A stretch of DNA of 64,000 bases from Paenibacillus sp. V4I7 (GTDB lineage Bacteria; Bacillota; Bacilli; Paenibacillales; NBRC-103111): NCBI RefSeq assembly GCF_030817275.1, contig NZ_JAUSZD010000002.1, positions 1,240,001 through 1,304,000 on the forward strand. Direction: 5' to 3'. Shown one piece after another: positions 26,778-35,448 of the stretch. The translations under genes were made by a program, and so were the position numbers. The first letter of the stretch is position 1; each line of letters begins with the position of its first letter. Under the pieces are notes generated by a model. The model saw only the letters and a list, made by a program, of their open reading frames with translations. It was not told where the DNA came from and made no database searches.

Positions 26778-27524
26778 ATGACAATTGGTTCCCAGAAAGA
26801 TATTGATGGTCTTACGGAAATCGGTAAAATCGTTGCGTTGACAATTAGTGAAATGAAACGTCATGCACGTGTCGGAATGACGACTAAGGAATTGGATGAT
26901 ATCGGAGAAATATTTTTAAATAGCCGTGGGGCAGTATCTGCTCCAAAAACAACCAAAAACTTTCCTGGCAACACGTGTATCAGCATTAACTGTGAAATTG
27001 CTCATGGAATACCGGGAAATCGAAAAATTCTGCCGGGCGATCTTATAAACATCGATGTTTCCGCTGAACGTGGAGGCTATTTTGCGGATGCGGGGCACTC
27101 TTTTCAAATGCCTCCATACAATTCTTCTTTAACGCGTCTCTGCAACTATACTCACAATACTATGATGAAGGTTATTTCTTCACTCAAACATGGAGTAAAA
27201 CTGAACGAAATCGGCAGGATTATTCAAACCGAAGCTGAAAGAGGAGGTTATAAGGTTATAAAGAATTTGTGTAGTCACGGTATTGGAAAATCCTTACATG
27301 AGGCTCCAACAGAGATTCTTCCTGTTTATAACAAGCACGATAAACGTGTACTGAGAGAGGGTCTGGTCATTACTATTGAGCCTTTTTTGTCAACGGGCGC
27401 GGATTATGTCGTTGAGCAGTCGGATGGGTGGACTTTATGTCTACCGAGCAGCGGTTTTGCAGCACAACAAGAGCACACTATAATTATTACAAAGAATCAA
27501 CCCATCATCGTGACGGTAGCTTAG
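26778..27524 (+). CDS. map: type I methionine aminopeptidase (accessory copy)
   Basis: 248 residues, cytosolic. Removes the initiator Met from new proteins. All ligands of the two-metal site are visible: D93, D104, H167, E201, E232, with H76 and H174 near the substrate. AGGAGG precedes the ATG. Unlike the housekeeping map, it is not in a ribosomal-protein operon but alone between repeat units, and another homologue of the same length lies at 35449. Accessory MetAPs can serve as inhibitor-resistant copies; that is an inference. Confidence 0.93.
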   Translation: MTIGSQKDIDGLTEIGKIVALTISEMKRHARVGMTTKELDDIGEIFLNSRGAVSAPKTTKNFPGNTCISINCEIAHGIPGNRKILPGDLINIDVSAERGGYFADAGHSFQMPPYNSSLTRLCNYTHNTMMKVISSLKHGVKLNEIGRIIQTEAERGGYKVIKNLCSHGIGKSLHEAPTEILPVYNKHDKRVLREGLVITIEPFLSTGADYVVEQSDGWTLCLPSSGFAAQQEHTIIITKNQPIIVTVA

Positions 27525-27548
27525 GATATCTGAAGAAAAGTAGGGGAG

Positions 27549-27598
27549 TACGCTAACAAAGAACGATAGCAGGAGCTTACATCGATGGAGCTCCTTAA
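27549..27598 (+). repeat. CTAACG repeat with GGAGCT-type hairpin
   Basis: 5' unit CGCTAACAAAGAACGATAGC, then stem AGGAGCT/AGCTCCT. No 3' unit. Starts 25 bp after the map stop. Confidence 0.75.
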
Positions 27599-27814
27599 AA
27601 TAAGCTATTTGACATATTATACATGACCAATATGCTCAAATGGCTTATTTTATTGATTTTTTTGAAATTATCTCTTGATAAACTGTGTAAATAAAGTATT
27701 AGACTGCTGGGTGTTTCAGCATTTACTCCGAAAAATGGAATAAGAATTGCACTTCGGATGGAATCTAACGGAAGGGTATCCATAAAAAACTTTCCGAATG
27801 GAGCGTTACTACTT

Positions 27815-29146
27815 ATGAGCAGCAGATACTGGTTTCGTTTGGCAATGATTTTAGTTCTGTCCCTAGGATTGACGGTCTGCGGTACTAATGCCAATGCTAA
27901 AGGCGGGAATCCGCAAGCAAATCCCCAAAATTCCAAAATTAATCAAAAGGAGATAAACAAGCTACCTACAGACAAGAACGCCATTCGTCCGTTTCATGTG
28001 AATGTTCCGGAAGCGGAACTTACTGAATTGCGCAGGCGAATAAACACGACAAAATGGCCTGATAAGGAAACGGTCTCGGATCAATCGCAAGGCGTGCAGC
28101 TTGTGACGATTCAGGAACTCGCGCGCTATTGGGCGACAGATTACGACTGGCGCAAGATCGAGGCGAAGCTGAACGCCCTGCCGCAGTTCATCACCGAGAT
28201 CGATGGTCTGGACATTCACTTCATTCACGTTCGTTCGAAGCATAAAGGTGCTATGCCGCTCATCGTCACGCACGGATGGCCCGGCTCGATCATCGAGTTG
28301 CTGAAGATTATCGAGCCGCTTACCAATCCCACGGCATATGGCGGGAAGGCATCGGACGCTTTCGATCTGGTGATTCCATCGATGCCTGGCTACGGATTTT
28401 CGGGCAAGCCAACCACGATCGGCTGGGATCCCGACCACATAGCACGTGCCTGGGCAGAGCTGATGAAGCGCCTTGGATACACAAAGTATGTGGCGCAGGG
28501 AGGCGACTGGGGTGCGCTTGTCACGGATTTGATGGCTGTACAAGCGCCTCCGGGACTGGTTGGCATTCACTCCAACATGCCTGGCACGGTTCCGGCCTAC
28601 ATTGATAAGGCGCTCAAGTGCGAAAGCCCGCCGCCCTCCGGTCTCTCAGATGACGAAAAGCGCGCGTACAAGCAGCTGGACTTCTTTTACAAGCACAGCG
28701 GCTACGCCCAATTGATGGGGACGCGCCCGCAGACGCTGACCGGACTGGCGGATTCTCCCGTCGGTTTGGCAGCCTTTATGATTGACCATGACGCGCGTAG
28801 TCTGGAGCTGATCTCGAAGGCCTTTGCCGGACACCCCGGAGGCCTTACGCGAGACGATGTCCTCGACAACATCACGCTCTACTGGCTGACTAACACGGCG
28901 ATTTCTTCGGCTCGTCTCTACTGGGAGAACAAGTACCCCTTTTTCACCGTCAAGGGCGTCTCCATCCCGGTTGCCGTGAGCGTCTTTCCTGACGAGCTCT
29001 ATCAAGCACCGAAGAGTTGGGCAGAGCGGGCGTATCCCAAACTCATGTATTACAACAAGCTCGACAAGGGCGGACACTTCGCGGCGTGGGAGCAGCCAGA
29101 ACTTTTCACTGCAGAACTCCGCGCCGCATTCAAGTCGCTACGCTAA
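27815..29146 (+). CDS. epoxide hydrolase-like alpha/beta hydrolase lipoprotein
   Basis: 443 residues. N-terminal signal with lipobox LTVC (C22), so surface-anchored, unusual for this family. Residues ~50-140 are the EHN domain (FHVNVPEAELTELRRRINTT, KWPD). The catalytic domain has HGWPGS oxyanion motif, nucleophile Asp in GGDWGALV and the final His in KGGHFAAWEQP. Start at ATG 27815 is favoured because it gives a good signal peptide; an upstream ATG 27758 does not. Codon use and GC are higher than in neighbouring genes, which suggests transfer. Substrate unknown. Confidence 0.85.
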   Translation: MSSRYWFRLAMILVLSLGLTVCGTNANAKGGNPQANPQNSKINQKEINKLPTDKNAIRPFHVNVPEAELTELRRRINTTKWPDKETVSDQSQGVQLVTIQELARYWATDYDWRKIEAKLNALPQFITEIDGLDIHFIHVRSKHKGAMPLIVTHGWPGSIIELLKIIEPLTNPTAYGGKASDAFDLVIPSMPGYGFSGKPTTIGWDPDHIARAWAELMKRLGYTKYVAQGGDWGALVTDLMAVQAPPGLVGIHSNMPGTVPAYIDKALKCESPPPSGLSDDEKRAYKQLDFFYKHSGYAQLMGTRPQTLTGLADSPVGLAAFMIDHDARSLELISKAFAGHPGGLTRDDVLDNITLYWLTNTAISSARLYWENKYPFFTVKGVSIPVAVSVFPDELYQAPKSWAERAYPKLMYYNKLDKGGHFAAWEQPELFTAELRAAFKSLR

Positions 29147-29238
29147 TCGGAGTTAGGTGGAATACGCTCATGCCGTTATAATTGGTGTCTTCTGAAAGCA
29201 CCATTCATTCAATCGGTTATAGAATTGGCAAAGAAACG

Positions 29239-29335
29239 TTGAACTAACGGAAACGATAGTTCAATCAAGACATGACGGCAGCCGACTATACGATCGGCTG
29301 CCGCTGTCCGTTGAAGTAACGGGCAGTTAGAAGAA
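29239..29335 (+). repeat. CTAACG repeat (full)
   Basis: 5' unit is a perfect hairpin TTGAACTA/TAGTTCAA around GAAA-type loop; central 10-bp perfect stem CGGCAGCCGA/TCGGCTGCCG (29276-29303); 3' unit GTAACGGGCAGTTAG. Confidence 0.9.
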
Positions 29336-29336
29336 A

Positions 29337-29803
29337 TGAACGAAGACATGAAACATGTGTTGCTTCGAGAGAAATTGGAAAAACAATTGGTTAAAAATCC
29401 TAAGTTTTATAAATTAAAGACAGAATTTTTGCTGCTCGTTGGATACGGTTACGTGGTATGGTTTGTGGCACTTTTCCTGGCTTTGTTTGGCTTTTTAGTC
29501 TAGGAAATCGTTCGAAACGGATTCTCCTATGGTTTGATAAAACTGGTGTTAATTAATATCGTAGTCGGTTATTTAGTCATTAAATCGTTGATTGTTAAGA
29601 ATGAGATGCCAAGTGGCTTGTACGTCACGGAAGCGGAAGCGGGACCTTTGCTAAGTATGGTTGAGGAACTCAGGAAGAAAATCAAGACACCGAAAATTCA
29701 TCACATCGTTGTCGATGGTAGCTACAATGCGTACGTAACCACCTTTTATAAATTTGGTTTTTTCACGCCAAGCAAAAACATTTTAGTTGTTGGTCTTCCA
29801 TTG
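29337..29803 (+). pseudogene. M48-type zinc protease N-terminal fragment
   Basis: ATG 29337 lies directly after the repeat and reads MNEDMKHVLLREKLEKQLVK to a membrane segment (GYGYVVWFVALFLALFGFLV) and stop 29514. The next frame continues GFSYGLIKLVLINIVVGYLV and ends PSKNILVVGLPLMFIN, the region just before the HExxH helix of M48/HtpX-like proteases, which is missing. The second part runs in frame into a lipoprotein gene. Confidence 0.55.
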
Positions 29804-31243
29804 ATGTTCATCAATAAGGGAAGGACAACGGCATTATTTACTATTCTTGCAATATTCCTGCTGACGGCAGGTTGTGAAAACATTCCGGCAACAGGTTCGG
29901 CTACAAGCCAGATTACAAGCCCACCCACAGAGCAGGAAAATAAAACGATTATCGATTGGGTGGACTTTCTTAAGCTGAACGGTATTTCTTATACCTATTC
30001 ATGGCAAGCCGCACTTACAGACCCAAGCATGTTAGGTGATGAAATCAGCAAAATTGCTTTTCAAGTGGCAGACAATGTGAACGATGTTCATTATGCCACG
30101 AAAGACGGCGATGCGGCTTTTTTACCTATTGGAACGGTTGTATACGCCATAAAAGATTACCCGAATGGCGAGATCGTTGCCGTTCAGGACTTTCATGCTA
30201 TAGGCGGTTACAAGCTGTACGTTGAGGAGGACAAAAAGAATAAATTGGGATTGACATTCGAGGAGGCTGTCCAAAACAAGATTATAAAGGCAGCCTTTTA
30301 TCCGATGGGCGGAGAAGAAACGCCGATTTTGGAGTTGAAGAACGGCAGCCAAACTTTCCTGATGGATTTACTGCATCGTGCTGCTCAAGAACCGACTGTC
30401 GATATAAATCAAGAAGTTGCAAATTCGGTCTATTATAGCTTCGTGATGGATACCGGCGCGGCAATTGGTTACGTCGATAGAATTTACAGAAATGGTAATA
30501 AATATTATTGGAACCATCCTGAAGCAAAAGAGTTGCCGAGCGCGTTTTCCTATTATTTTGCAAATGAAAGGGACGTCGTATTTACAATTCAAGGGATGGG
30601 CTTCCCTCTGCCCAATCATACGGACACAGTAGCGACTGGAGAGCGAATTAAACGCGACAGCGGCATCAATAACATTACGTTGATCGCGGATGATAGGGTG
30701 ACGGAGCGATCACTTTTTACACAAGAAACGATTGTTCAACTGTGGGGAAAAGCCAAAGAGATAAATCCAAGCGACGGCGAAAACAAAGTTTATTTATATA
30801 TGGCGGACAGAGCGATGCCTGTGAGTAACGGGCAGTTGATCGCATACGTAACGAATAAAGATACGGTTGTTAAGCGTGGGAACGAAGGAGCTTTTAATGT
30901 GAAACTGATCCATCTGGACGGAACAGGTGACCGGACAATCGTTGAAGGGGCGAAGTACGGCAGAAACGTTATATTGCTTGACAGCGTTGGCGATAGGATT
31001 ATTGCGGAGGGTGGGGAGCACTCATTGCTCGACATTAACATCTCAAATGGCAAGATCCGACATTTTCCCATTAATGGTATGCTTGATGCACTTTCGAAAG
31101 ACGGCAGATACGTTCTGTACCGGAAAATGGCTAGTGAGTCACAGGTTGGTACCGAGATTGCGGTATTTGATCTTGATACGGAGAAGAGCATCGATCTGGG
31201 GAGTATACCAAAAAATTATGTATTTTCCCAAGGAGTTAAATGA
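29804..31243 (+). CDS. large lipoprotein with TolB/WD-like C-terminus
   Basis: 479 residues from ATG 29804. TTALFTILAIFLLTAGC is a lipoprotein signal with LTAGC lipobox (C24), so anchored to the outer face of the membrane. The body (WVDFLKLNGISYTYSWQAAL onward) is not assigned to a family. The last 200 residues contain repeats such as RTIVEGAKYGRNVILLDSVG and RYVLYRKMASES that look like beta-propeller blades. No ribosome binding site precedes its ATG, and the frame is open into the M48 fragment upstream, so its own start has apparently been lost to a fusion. Confidence 0.65.
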   Translation: MFINKGRTTALFTILAIFLLTAGCENIPATGSATSQITSPPTEQENKTIIDWVDFLKLNGISYTYSWQAALTDPSMLGDEISKIAFQVADNVNDVHYATKDGDAAFLPIGTVVYAIKDYPNGEIVAVQDFHAIGGYKLYVEEDKKNKLGLTFEEAVQNKIIKAAFYPMGGEETPILELKNGSQTFLMDLLHRAAQEPTVDINQEVANSVYYSFVMDTGAAIGYVDRIYRNGNKYYWNHPEAKELPSAFSYYFANERDVVFTIQGMGFPLPNHTDTVATGERIKRDSGINNITLIADDRVTERSLFTQETIVQLWGKAKEINPSDGENKVYLYMADRAMPVSNGQLIAYVTNKDTVVKRGNEGAFNVKLIHLDGTGDRTIVEGAKYGRNVILLDSVGDRIIAEGGEHSLLDINISNGKIRHFPINGMLDALSKDGRYVLYRKMASESQVGTEIAVFDLDTEKSIDLGSIPKNYVFSQGVK

Positions 31244-31296
31244 AAAATCCAGTTGAAGATCGAGATCGAGTTGTACAGTTGTTGATTCTACATTTT

Positions 31297-31345
31297 TATT
31301 ACGAACGGGCAGGATAGTGGAACTATAATAGGGGACAAAACGTCT
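31297..31345 (+). repeat. CTAACG repeat, solo 3' unit with TATAAT
   Basis: ACGAACGGGCAGGATAGTGG followed by AACTATAATAGGGGAC. TATAAT could serve as a -10 box for the next gene. The same continuation (GTAATAGGGGA) occurs after the unit at 62174. Confidence 0.7.
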
Positions 31346-31380
31346 AAAGGGTAAGAAATCCTAGAGATTGGTGGAGGGTT

Positions 31381-31661
31381 ATGAGTAAGATTTTAAAATT
31401 AAAATTTTTTTGCCAGGTATCCAAATAATTTTGACTATTGTGGCAGTATTAATAGACCAAAGTTTTAATCATGGGCTTGGCGAGGGAGTAAATCAAGTAA
31501 GAGCCAATCTTGTAAGTAATATTGAATTTTTCATTAAGCTCTTTCTTGGATACGATGATATCGTAAATTACAACTTTAGATTAATAACAGTGTTATTGGC
31601 TATTGGCTTTTGGTATTTAGTTGGTTTAGCGATTGATAAGTTGATAAAACATTTCAGATAA
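31381..31661 (+). pseudogene. small two-span membrane protein, T-tract frameshift
   Basis: ATG 31381 has GGTGGAGGG upstream and reads MSKILKLKFF into a seven-T run; one more T would continue LPGIQIILTIVAVLIDQSFN to the end. As written, the good start gives only 15 codons and the body (two membrane helices, KHFR tail, stop 31661) can start only at TTG 31410. Homopolymer slippage, a sequencing slip or true decay are all possible. No family recognised. Confidence 0.55.
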
Positions 31662-31668
31662 AACGTCG

Positions 31669-31765
31669 TTCAGCTAACGAAGAACTATAGTTGAATGAAC
31701 ACCTAGGAAATGAGGCTGCCGGTATGATCGGTGGCCTTCATTACGTTAATGGGCAGAATAACGCA
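31669..31765 (+). repeat. CTAACG repeat (full)
   Basis: 5' unit TTCAGCTA/TAGTTGAA hairpin, stem GGCTGCCGG..CGGTGGCC, 3' unit GTTAATGGGCAGAATA. Starts 8 bp after the preceding stop. Confidence 0.88.
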
Positions 31766-31848
31766 ACTAAGTTAGTTGAAAATACGTCTTATATTCAAGA
31801 GAAAAAAGAGGTTATTTATCGGTTTCAAGAAGGGAAATTGAGGTGGAA

Positions 31849-32208
31849 TTGGTGTCAAATCATAGGATTTTATTTGCAATATCAGTTGTCATTCTATTAG
31901 TTTCAATTATATTGACATGGATTTTTGCCATGACTGGTTTTAAACTAAATTTTTCGGGAGGCTTTGGCGAGAGTCGAATTCCCATTCAATTGATTAAAAA
32001 AGAGAGTTTGTATTGGAACGGTACAATAGCTTGTCTCACTGCTATCGTATCAACTATCTTCGCTATCATGAGTAAATCAAAAGTGTACATTACCGTCAAT
32101 TTGACAGTTATGATTATTTTGAACGTTGCAAATTTGTACACATTGTCATTTTTAAAATCTTACCCAATCGGCAATATCGCTTATATTATCCGAAATTGTA
32201 TTTCATAA
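31849..32208 (+). CDS. hypothetical four-helix membrane protein
   Basis: 119 residues from TTG 31849 (GAGGTGG upstream; GTG 31852 is equally possible). Hydrophobic segments: ILFAISVVILLVSIILTWIF, IACLTAIVSTIFAIM, VNLTVMIILNVANLYTLSF. No family recognised. Lies just after a full repeat copy. Confidence 0.6.
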   Translation: MVSNHRILFAISVVILLVSIILTWIFAMTGFKLNFSGGFGESRIPIQLIKKESLYWNGTIACLTAIVSTIFAIMSKSKVYITVNLTVMIILNVANLYTLSFLKSYPIGNIAYIIRNCIS

Positions 32209-32398
32209 AAAACAAGAGCATAAGAAAAGGTTGGATTGTTTATTGAACTCAATGGATAACGAGAGCTAAATATATAAAGCTAACTAGTGGTACTACCTTC
32301 GCTTAGACATTTACATAAAAATGGTAATAGTCATTGATTGACTGAAATTACATTATTAAATGTTCATAATGCCAAGTTCATTTAAAAAAGGGGTCTTT

Positions 32399-32659
32399 AT
32401 GAGAAAGAAAATAAAATTATCTATTATATTCATTCTCATTGTTATAATAGCTTTTTTGGGTTATTCTTCTGCAAAAAAAGAAGCTATTTCTGTTGCGTTT
32501 CATGGTGAAGAAAGTAATTACGTTGTAACTGGTACTGAAATAGTTTGGTTCAAATTAACTCCTTATTGGAATGTTGGATACCTACTTAACGGAGTAGAAG
32601 GAAACATCCTAATTGACCCCCTTACAAAAGAAATCGTGGGAGAAGCTAATATGCCATAA
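32399..32659 (+). CDS. small membrane-anchored protein
   Basis: 86 residues. ATG has AAAAGGGG 5 bp upstream. One N-terminal membrane anchor (KLSIIFILIVIIAFLGYSSA) then an extracytoplasmic 65-residue domain with EGNILIDPLTKEIVGEANMP. Function unknown. Confidence 0.6.
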   Translation: MRKKIKLSIIFILIVIIAFLGYSSAKKEAISVAFHGEESNYVVTGTEIVWFKLTPYWNVGYLLNGVEGNILIDPLTKEIVGEANMP

Positions 32660-32678
32660 TATCACCTATCGAGCTGTT

Positions 32679-32930
32679 ATGTTATGGTCTAAAACTGAGG
32701 CTCACATGGAGGACGTAGATATCAAAAAAAGATCTTCAATCGAAAAGTCAGAATGGTCGGTTACACGAGAAGAAAGTTTTGAAAAGTATTGTTTTGAGAT
32801 TGTCTTTGGGTTTGGAGATAAGCTCCAGATTGAGAACAAGAAGGTCTATGTCGTTAAAAATGGCGAAGCAATTGAAGTGACGGTGCCACAAAACATTGAA
32901 CATTTTGGTACGAGGCCTGGCTCGGATTAA
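32679..32930 (+). CDS. hypothetical protein, possibly a fragment
   Basis: Frame ending KVYVVKNGEAIEVTVPQNIE shows protein-like composition but no ribosome binding site at ATG 32679 or 32706. It overlaps the end of the previous gene in another frame and may be the displaced C-terminus of a neighbour. No homology recognised. Confidence 0.4.
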   Translation: MLWSKTEAHMEDVDIKKRSSIEKSEWSVTREESFEKYCFEIVFGFGDKLQIENKKVYVVKNGEAIEVTVPQNIEHFGTRPGSD

Positions 32931-32967
32931 GGGCTTTTTACAGTATCGATTAGAATTAGATTGTTAG

Positions 32968-33040
32968 TTCAACTAACGAAGAACAATAGTTGAAAGGCAA
33001 CCGGCAGCCGCGACAACGGCAGCCGATTCCGCTGCTACGT
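32968..33040 (+). repeat. CTAACG repeat (5' unit and hairpin)
   Basis: 5' unit is a perfect 8-bp hairpin TTCAACTA/TAGTTGAA; stem region CCGGCAGCCG with repeated CGGCAGCCG. 3' unit not intact. Confidence 0.8.
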
Positions 33041-33090
33041 GTCATTTCCATCTCCGCTGATTACTAGCGAGCGATTGTTATTACATCTTA

Positions 33091-34356
33091 TTAACTTATC
33101 TGCGGTAAGTAGATGGAAAACTCTGTCCCTACGTCTTTCTCACTGTTGATTTGCACTTTTCCCTGTAAATTGCGAATTATCTGTAAGCTCACCATCATAC
33201 CAAGACCTGTCCCACTTTCTTTTAGTGAGTAGAATGGTGACCCTAACTTATCAATCTGATCCTTTGTCATCCCGATCCCTTGATCCTTAACGCTTATCTC
33301 AATAAACCCATCGATTTTTGGAGCGCAGGTCAACCAAATTGTCCCGCCGTTCGGCATTGACTCAATAGCATTCTTCAGGATATTAATGAGTGATTGATTC
33401 AGCTTCTGAGGATTAGCATGAATCCAACAGTCATCATGATAGACCGCTTTTATCTCGACATTGCGAGACAAGGCGTAGGTTTGAATAATATTTTCTAAGC
33501 GACGTAGCTCGGACGCCACTTCAATCGGTGGATTCTCGGTTGTTATTGGTTTTCCAAACGCCAACAGATCATTAATAATGGCATTTGCACGATCTATTTC
33601 ATCAATAGAGTATTTAATGTACTCCTTCATTTTATCAGATAGTTCCGGTTGATTTAGAAGCTGAAGGAACCCTCGAGTAATCTGCATTGGATTTCTGATT
33701 TCGTGGGCGAAGACGCTTGTTAAATCACTTATGACCCGGACCCGTTCCGCCTCTGATTGCAGCTGCTGATTCTTTAGGATTATTTCCTTTATATTTTCGA
33801 TTAACGAAGTGAAGAACCATACAACCACAACAATAAAAATTAGATGAATTATCTGTACCTGAAAGACCTTAAGTGAAGCTCCTCTTAATATTGAAGACCA
33901 TGTTAGTCCAGCAAGACAATAGTATATGGAAAGTATGAGCGCAATTTGTATTCTCTTATTTTTCTTTCCTTTAACGAAGATCTTTTGAAAGAATAAGAAA
34001 GCCGGCATGGCAGTTAAGATTGTCAGAATAGTATTATAGAATCCCAGATCGATTCCAAGAAAAAGTCGGTATAGGATGATAAGCGCAGATAGAAATAACC
34101 CTGTTCTCGTACCAATGTATAACGTCCCTAGCAGTAAAGGGACGATTCTAATATCCAGACTGATATAGGAGTTAACATTAGTCCGAAAGGACATACATAA
34201 GAGGATGGATAGCCCACATAGTGCGGACGCGATGATCTTTTCGATTTTATTTCTCTTCGACTTCTCCTCAAAAAAAATGTGATAAGTGAATATTAGTATT
34301 GTTATAAGCGCTAATTGCAGCAAAAAATCTTTGATTTCGTTCATATTACGTTCCAT
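33091..34356 (-). CDS. KinB-like sensor histidine kinase (orphan)
   Basis: 421 residues. Six to seven N-terminal membrane helices of 5TM-Lyt type (SLDIRIVPLLLGTLYIGTRT) then HisKA with H box FAHEIRNPMQITRGFLQLL, N box INILKNAIESM, G1 DQGIGM, and GTGLGMMVSLQIIRNLQG. This resembles the sporulation kinase KinB and allied kinases. ATG follows AAAAAGGTG directly. No response regulator lies nearby, as expected for kinases feeding the Spo0 phosphorelay; that function is inferred. Encoded opposite to the repeats. Confidence 0.88.
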   Translation of the reverse strand: MERNMNEIKDFLLQLALITILIFTYHIFFEEKSKRNKIEKIIASALCGLSILLCMSFRTNVNSYISLDIRIVPLLLGTLYIGTRTGLFLSALIILYRLFLGIDLGFYNTILTILTAMPAFLFFQKIFVKGKKNKRIQIALILSIYYCLAGLTWSSILRGASLKVFQVQIIHLIFIVVVVWFFTSLIENIKEIILKNQQLQSEAERVRVISDLTSVFAHEIRNPMQITRGFLQLLNQPELSDKMKEYIKYSIDEIDRANAIINDLLAFGKPITTENPPIEVASELRRLENIIQTYALSRNVEIKAVYHDDCWIHANPQKLNQSLINILKNAIESMPNGGTIWLTCAPKIDGFIEISVKDQGIGMTKDQIDKLGSPFYSLKESGTGLGMMVSLQIIRNLQGKVQINSEKDVGTEFSIYLPQIS

Positions 34357-34566
34357 CACCTTTTTAAATAAGTGCTAGCATTTTCTTTTTCGTAGCTGTT
34401 GTATGTAATTCGACAATTTCTTCTAATTCCCTTCTACTTTCGCTCACATCAGAATGTTGAGATCAACGTTTCAATCATTGCCCCTCAGACCTGATGACGA
34501 GAGGGCAATCTGCCGCGATCCTTCACATATGCGCAGCGCGTTTCCCCTAGGGGTTGCCTTTTTTCC

Positions 34567-34586
34567 GCTAACGCAGAACTATAGTA
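34567..34586 (+). repeat. CTAACG repeat, solo 5' unit
   Basis: GCTAACGCAGAACTATAGTA, 43 bp before the next gene. Confidence 0.7.
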
Positions 34587-34629
34587 ATAAAAGCATGAAA
34601 AGTCTTTAAAGAATTAGGAGGCATTAGTG

Positions 34630-34932
34630 ATGCTAAGATGCTCATGGTGTATGAAGAAAATTAAAGAAGAGAGGCCCTGCTACGGTCTAAATGTCAAGTT
34701 TGCTTCGGGAGTTGATTTTGACGAGAAAGATGGAAGAATAATTTCATTATATTTAAAAACTAGAAATACAAGTGTTCCTTTAATAGTTGTGGCCGATGAT
34801 TCAGAAGCAAAAAGAAATGGACAGGATGGGATCTTTGCACTTTGTAGTGAGAACTGTGCAACTAAGATGAAAGAAACAATTACAAAAGAATTAGAGCTAT
34901 TTTCAGGTGAAAGCAGTATGGTACGTTTATAA
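34630..34932 (+). CDS. hypothetical protein with CxxC...CxxxC zinc-binding pattern
   Basis: 100 residues. Starts MLRCSWCMKKIKEERPCYGL and near its end has FALCSENCATKMKE, so two cysteine pairs ~70 residues apart may hold one zinc (treble-clef-like). AGGAGG lies 8 bp before the ATG. Single gene between two repeat units. Function unknown. Confidence 0.65.
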   Translation: MLRCSWCMKKIKEERPCYGLNVKFASGVDFDEKDGRIISLYLKTRNTSVPLIVVADDSEAKRNGQDGIFALCSENCATKMKETITKELELFSGESSMVRL

Positions 34933-34971
34933 AACAAGCGGACTCTAAACATTAAACCAACAGATCGATAA

Positions 34972-35033
34972 TTGAACAAATAACGCAGAATGGCTGCCGC
35001 CAATAAATCCGGCAGCCTATTCAGCTCCCTCAG
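34972..35033 (+). repeat. CTAACG repeat (5' part and hairpin)
   Basis: TAACGCAGAATGG then perfect 8-bp stem GGCTGCCG/CGGCAGCC (34992-35017). The 3' unit is absent. Confidence 0.8.
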
Positions 35034-35154
35034 AGAATAAGGCAATGGGACCGCATTCGAAATAAAGGACTGAATTGCTCGATTAACGACTCCCATGGCC
35101 ATCCATGCGGGAGATCCTGCATTGCGTCATCTAGCCCGGTTATAGTCAGTCAGC

Positions 35155-35420
35155 CGGCGTTTCCGATATTGTCGCGCGGTTCGCCGGAGATGAAATCATC
35201 GTACTGGCATGTGATCGCGGACAGAGTAGCCTCATCACGATCATTGAGGCTACTCTGTCCGCGAACCTGCTTCGGCTTGAAGACGGGAACGAGTTATCGA
35301 TCACCGTAGTATCGGATCCAGCCATTTTCCGAAAAATGCCTTTGAGCTCTATAAGCGAGCGGATAAACGCATGTATCGGATGAAGGAAGATGCTATGCCG
35401 AATACGAAAAAAAGAAGTCG
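35155..35420 (+). pseudogene. GGDEF-domain C-terminal relic
   Basis: Text AFSDIVARFAGDEIIVLACD corresponds to the RxGGDEF signature of diguanylate cyclases (here FAGDE, so inactive), and later, in another frame, FELYKRADKRMYRMKE is the usual end of the domain. The middle is replaced by a perfect palindrome (35217-35264) and the N-terminal half is absent. Confidence 0.65.
35217..35264. repeat. perfect 19-bp inverted repeat
   Basis: Left arm 35217-35235 (CGCGGACAGAGTAGCCTCA), 10-base spacer, right arm 35246-35264, exact complement. Located inside the GGDEF relic; no T run follows, so it is not a normal terminator. Confidence 0.9.
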
Positions 35421-35448
35421 ACCATCTCGTGGTCGACTTCTAATTATT

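Noticed and set aside
27962-28570. 202-codon minus-strand ORF
   Set aside because: Antisense shadow of the epoxide hydrolase-like gene.
31691-31900. 69-codon ORF across the repeat
   Set aside because: It runs through the hairpin of a CTAACG repeat and into the next gene in the wrong frame.
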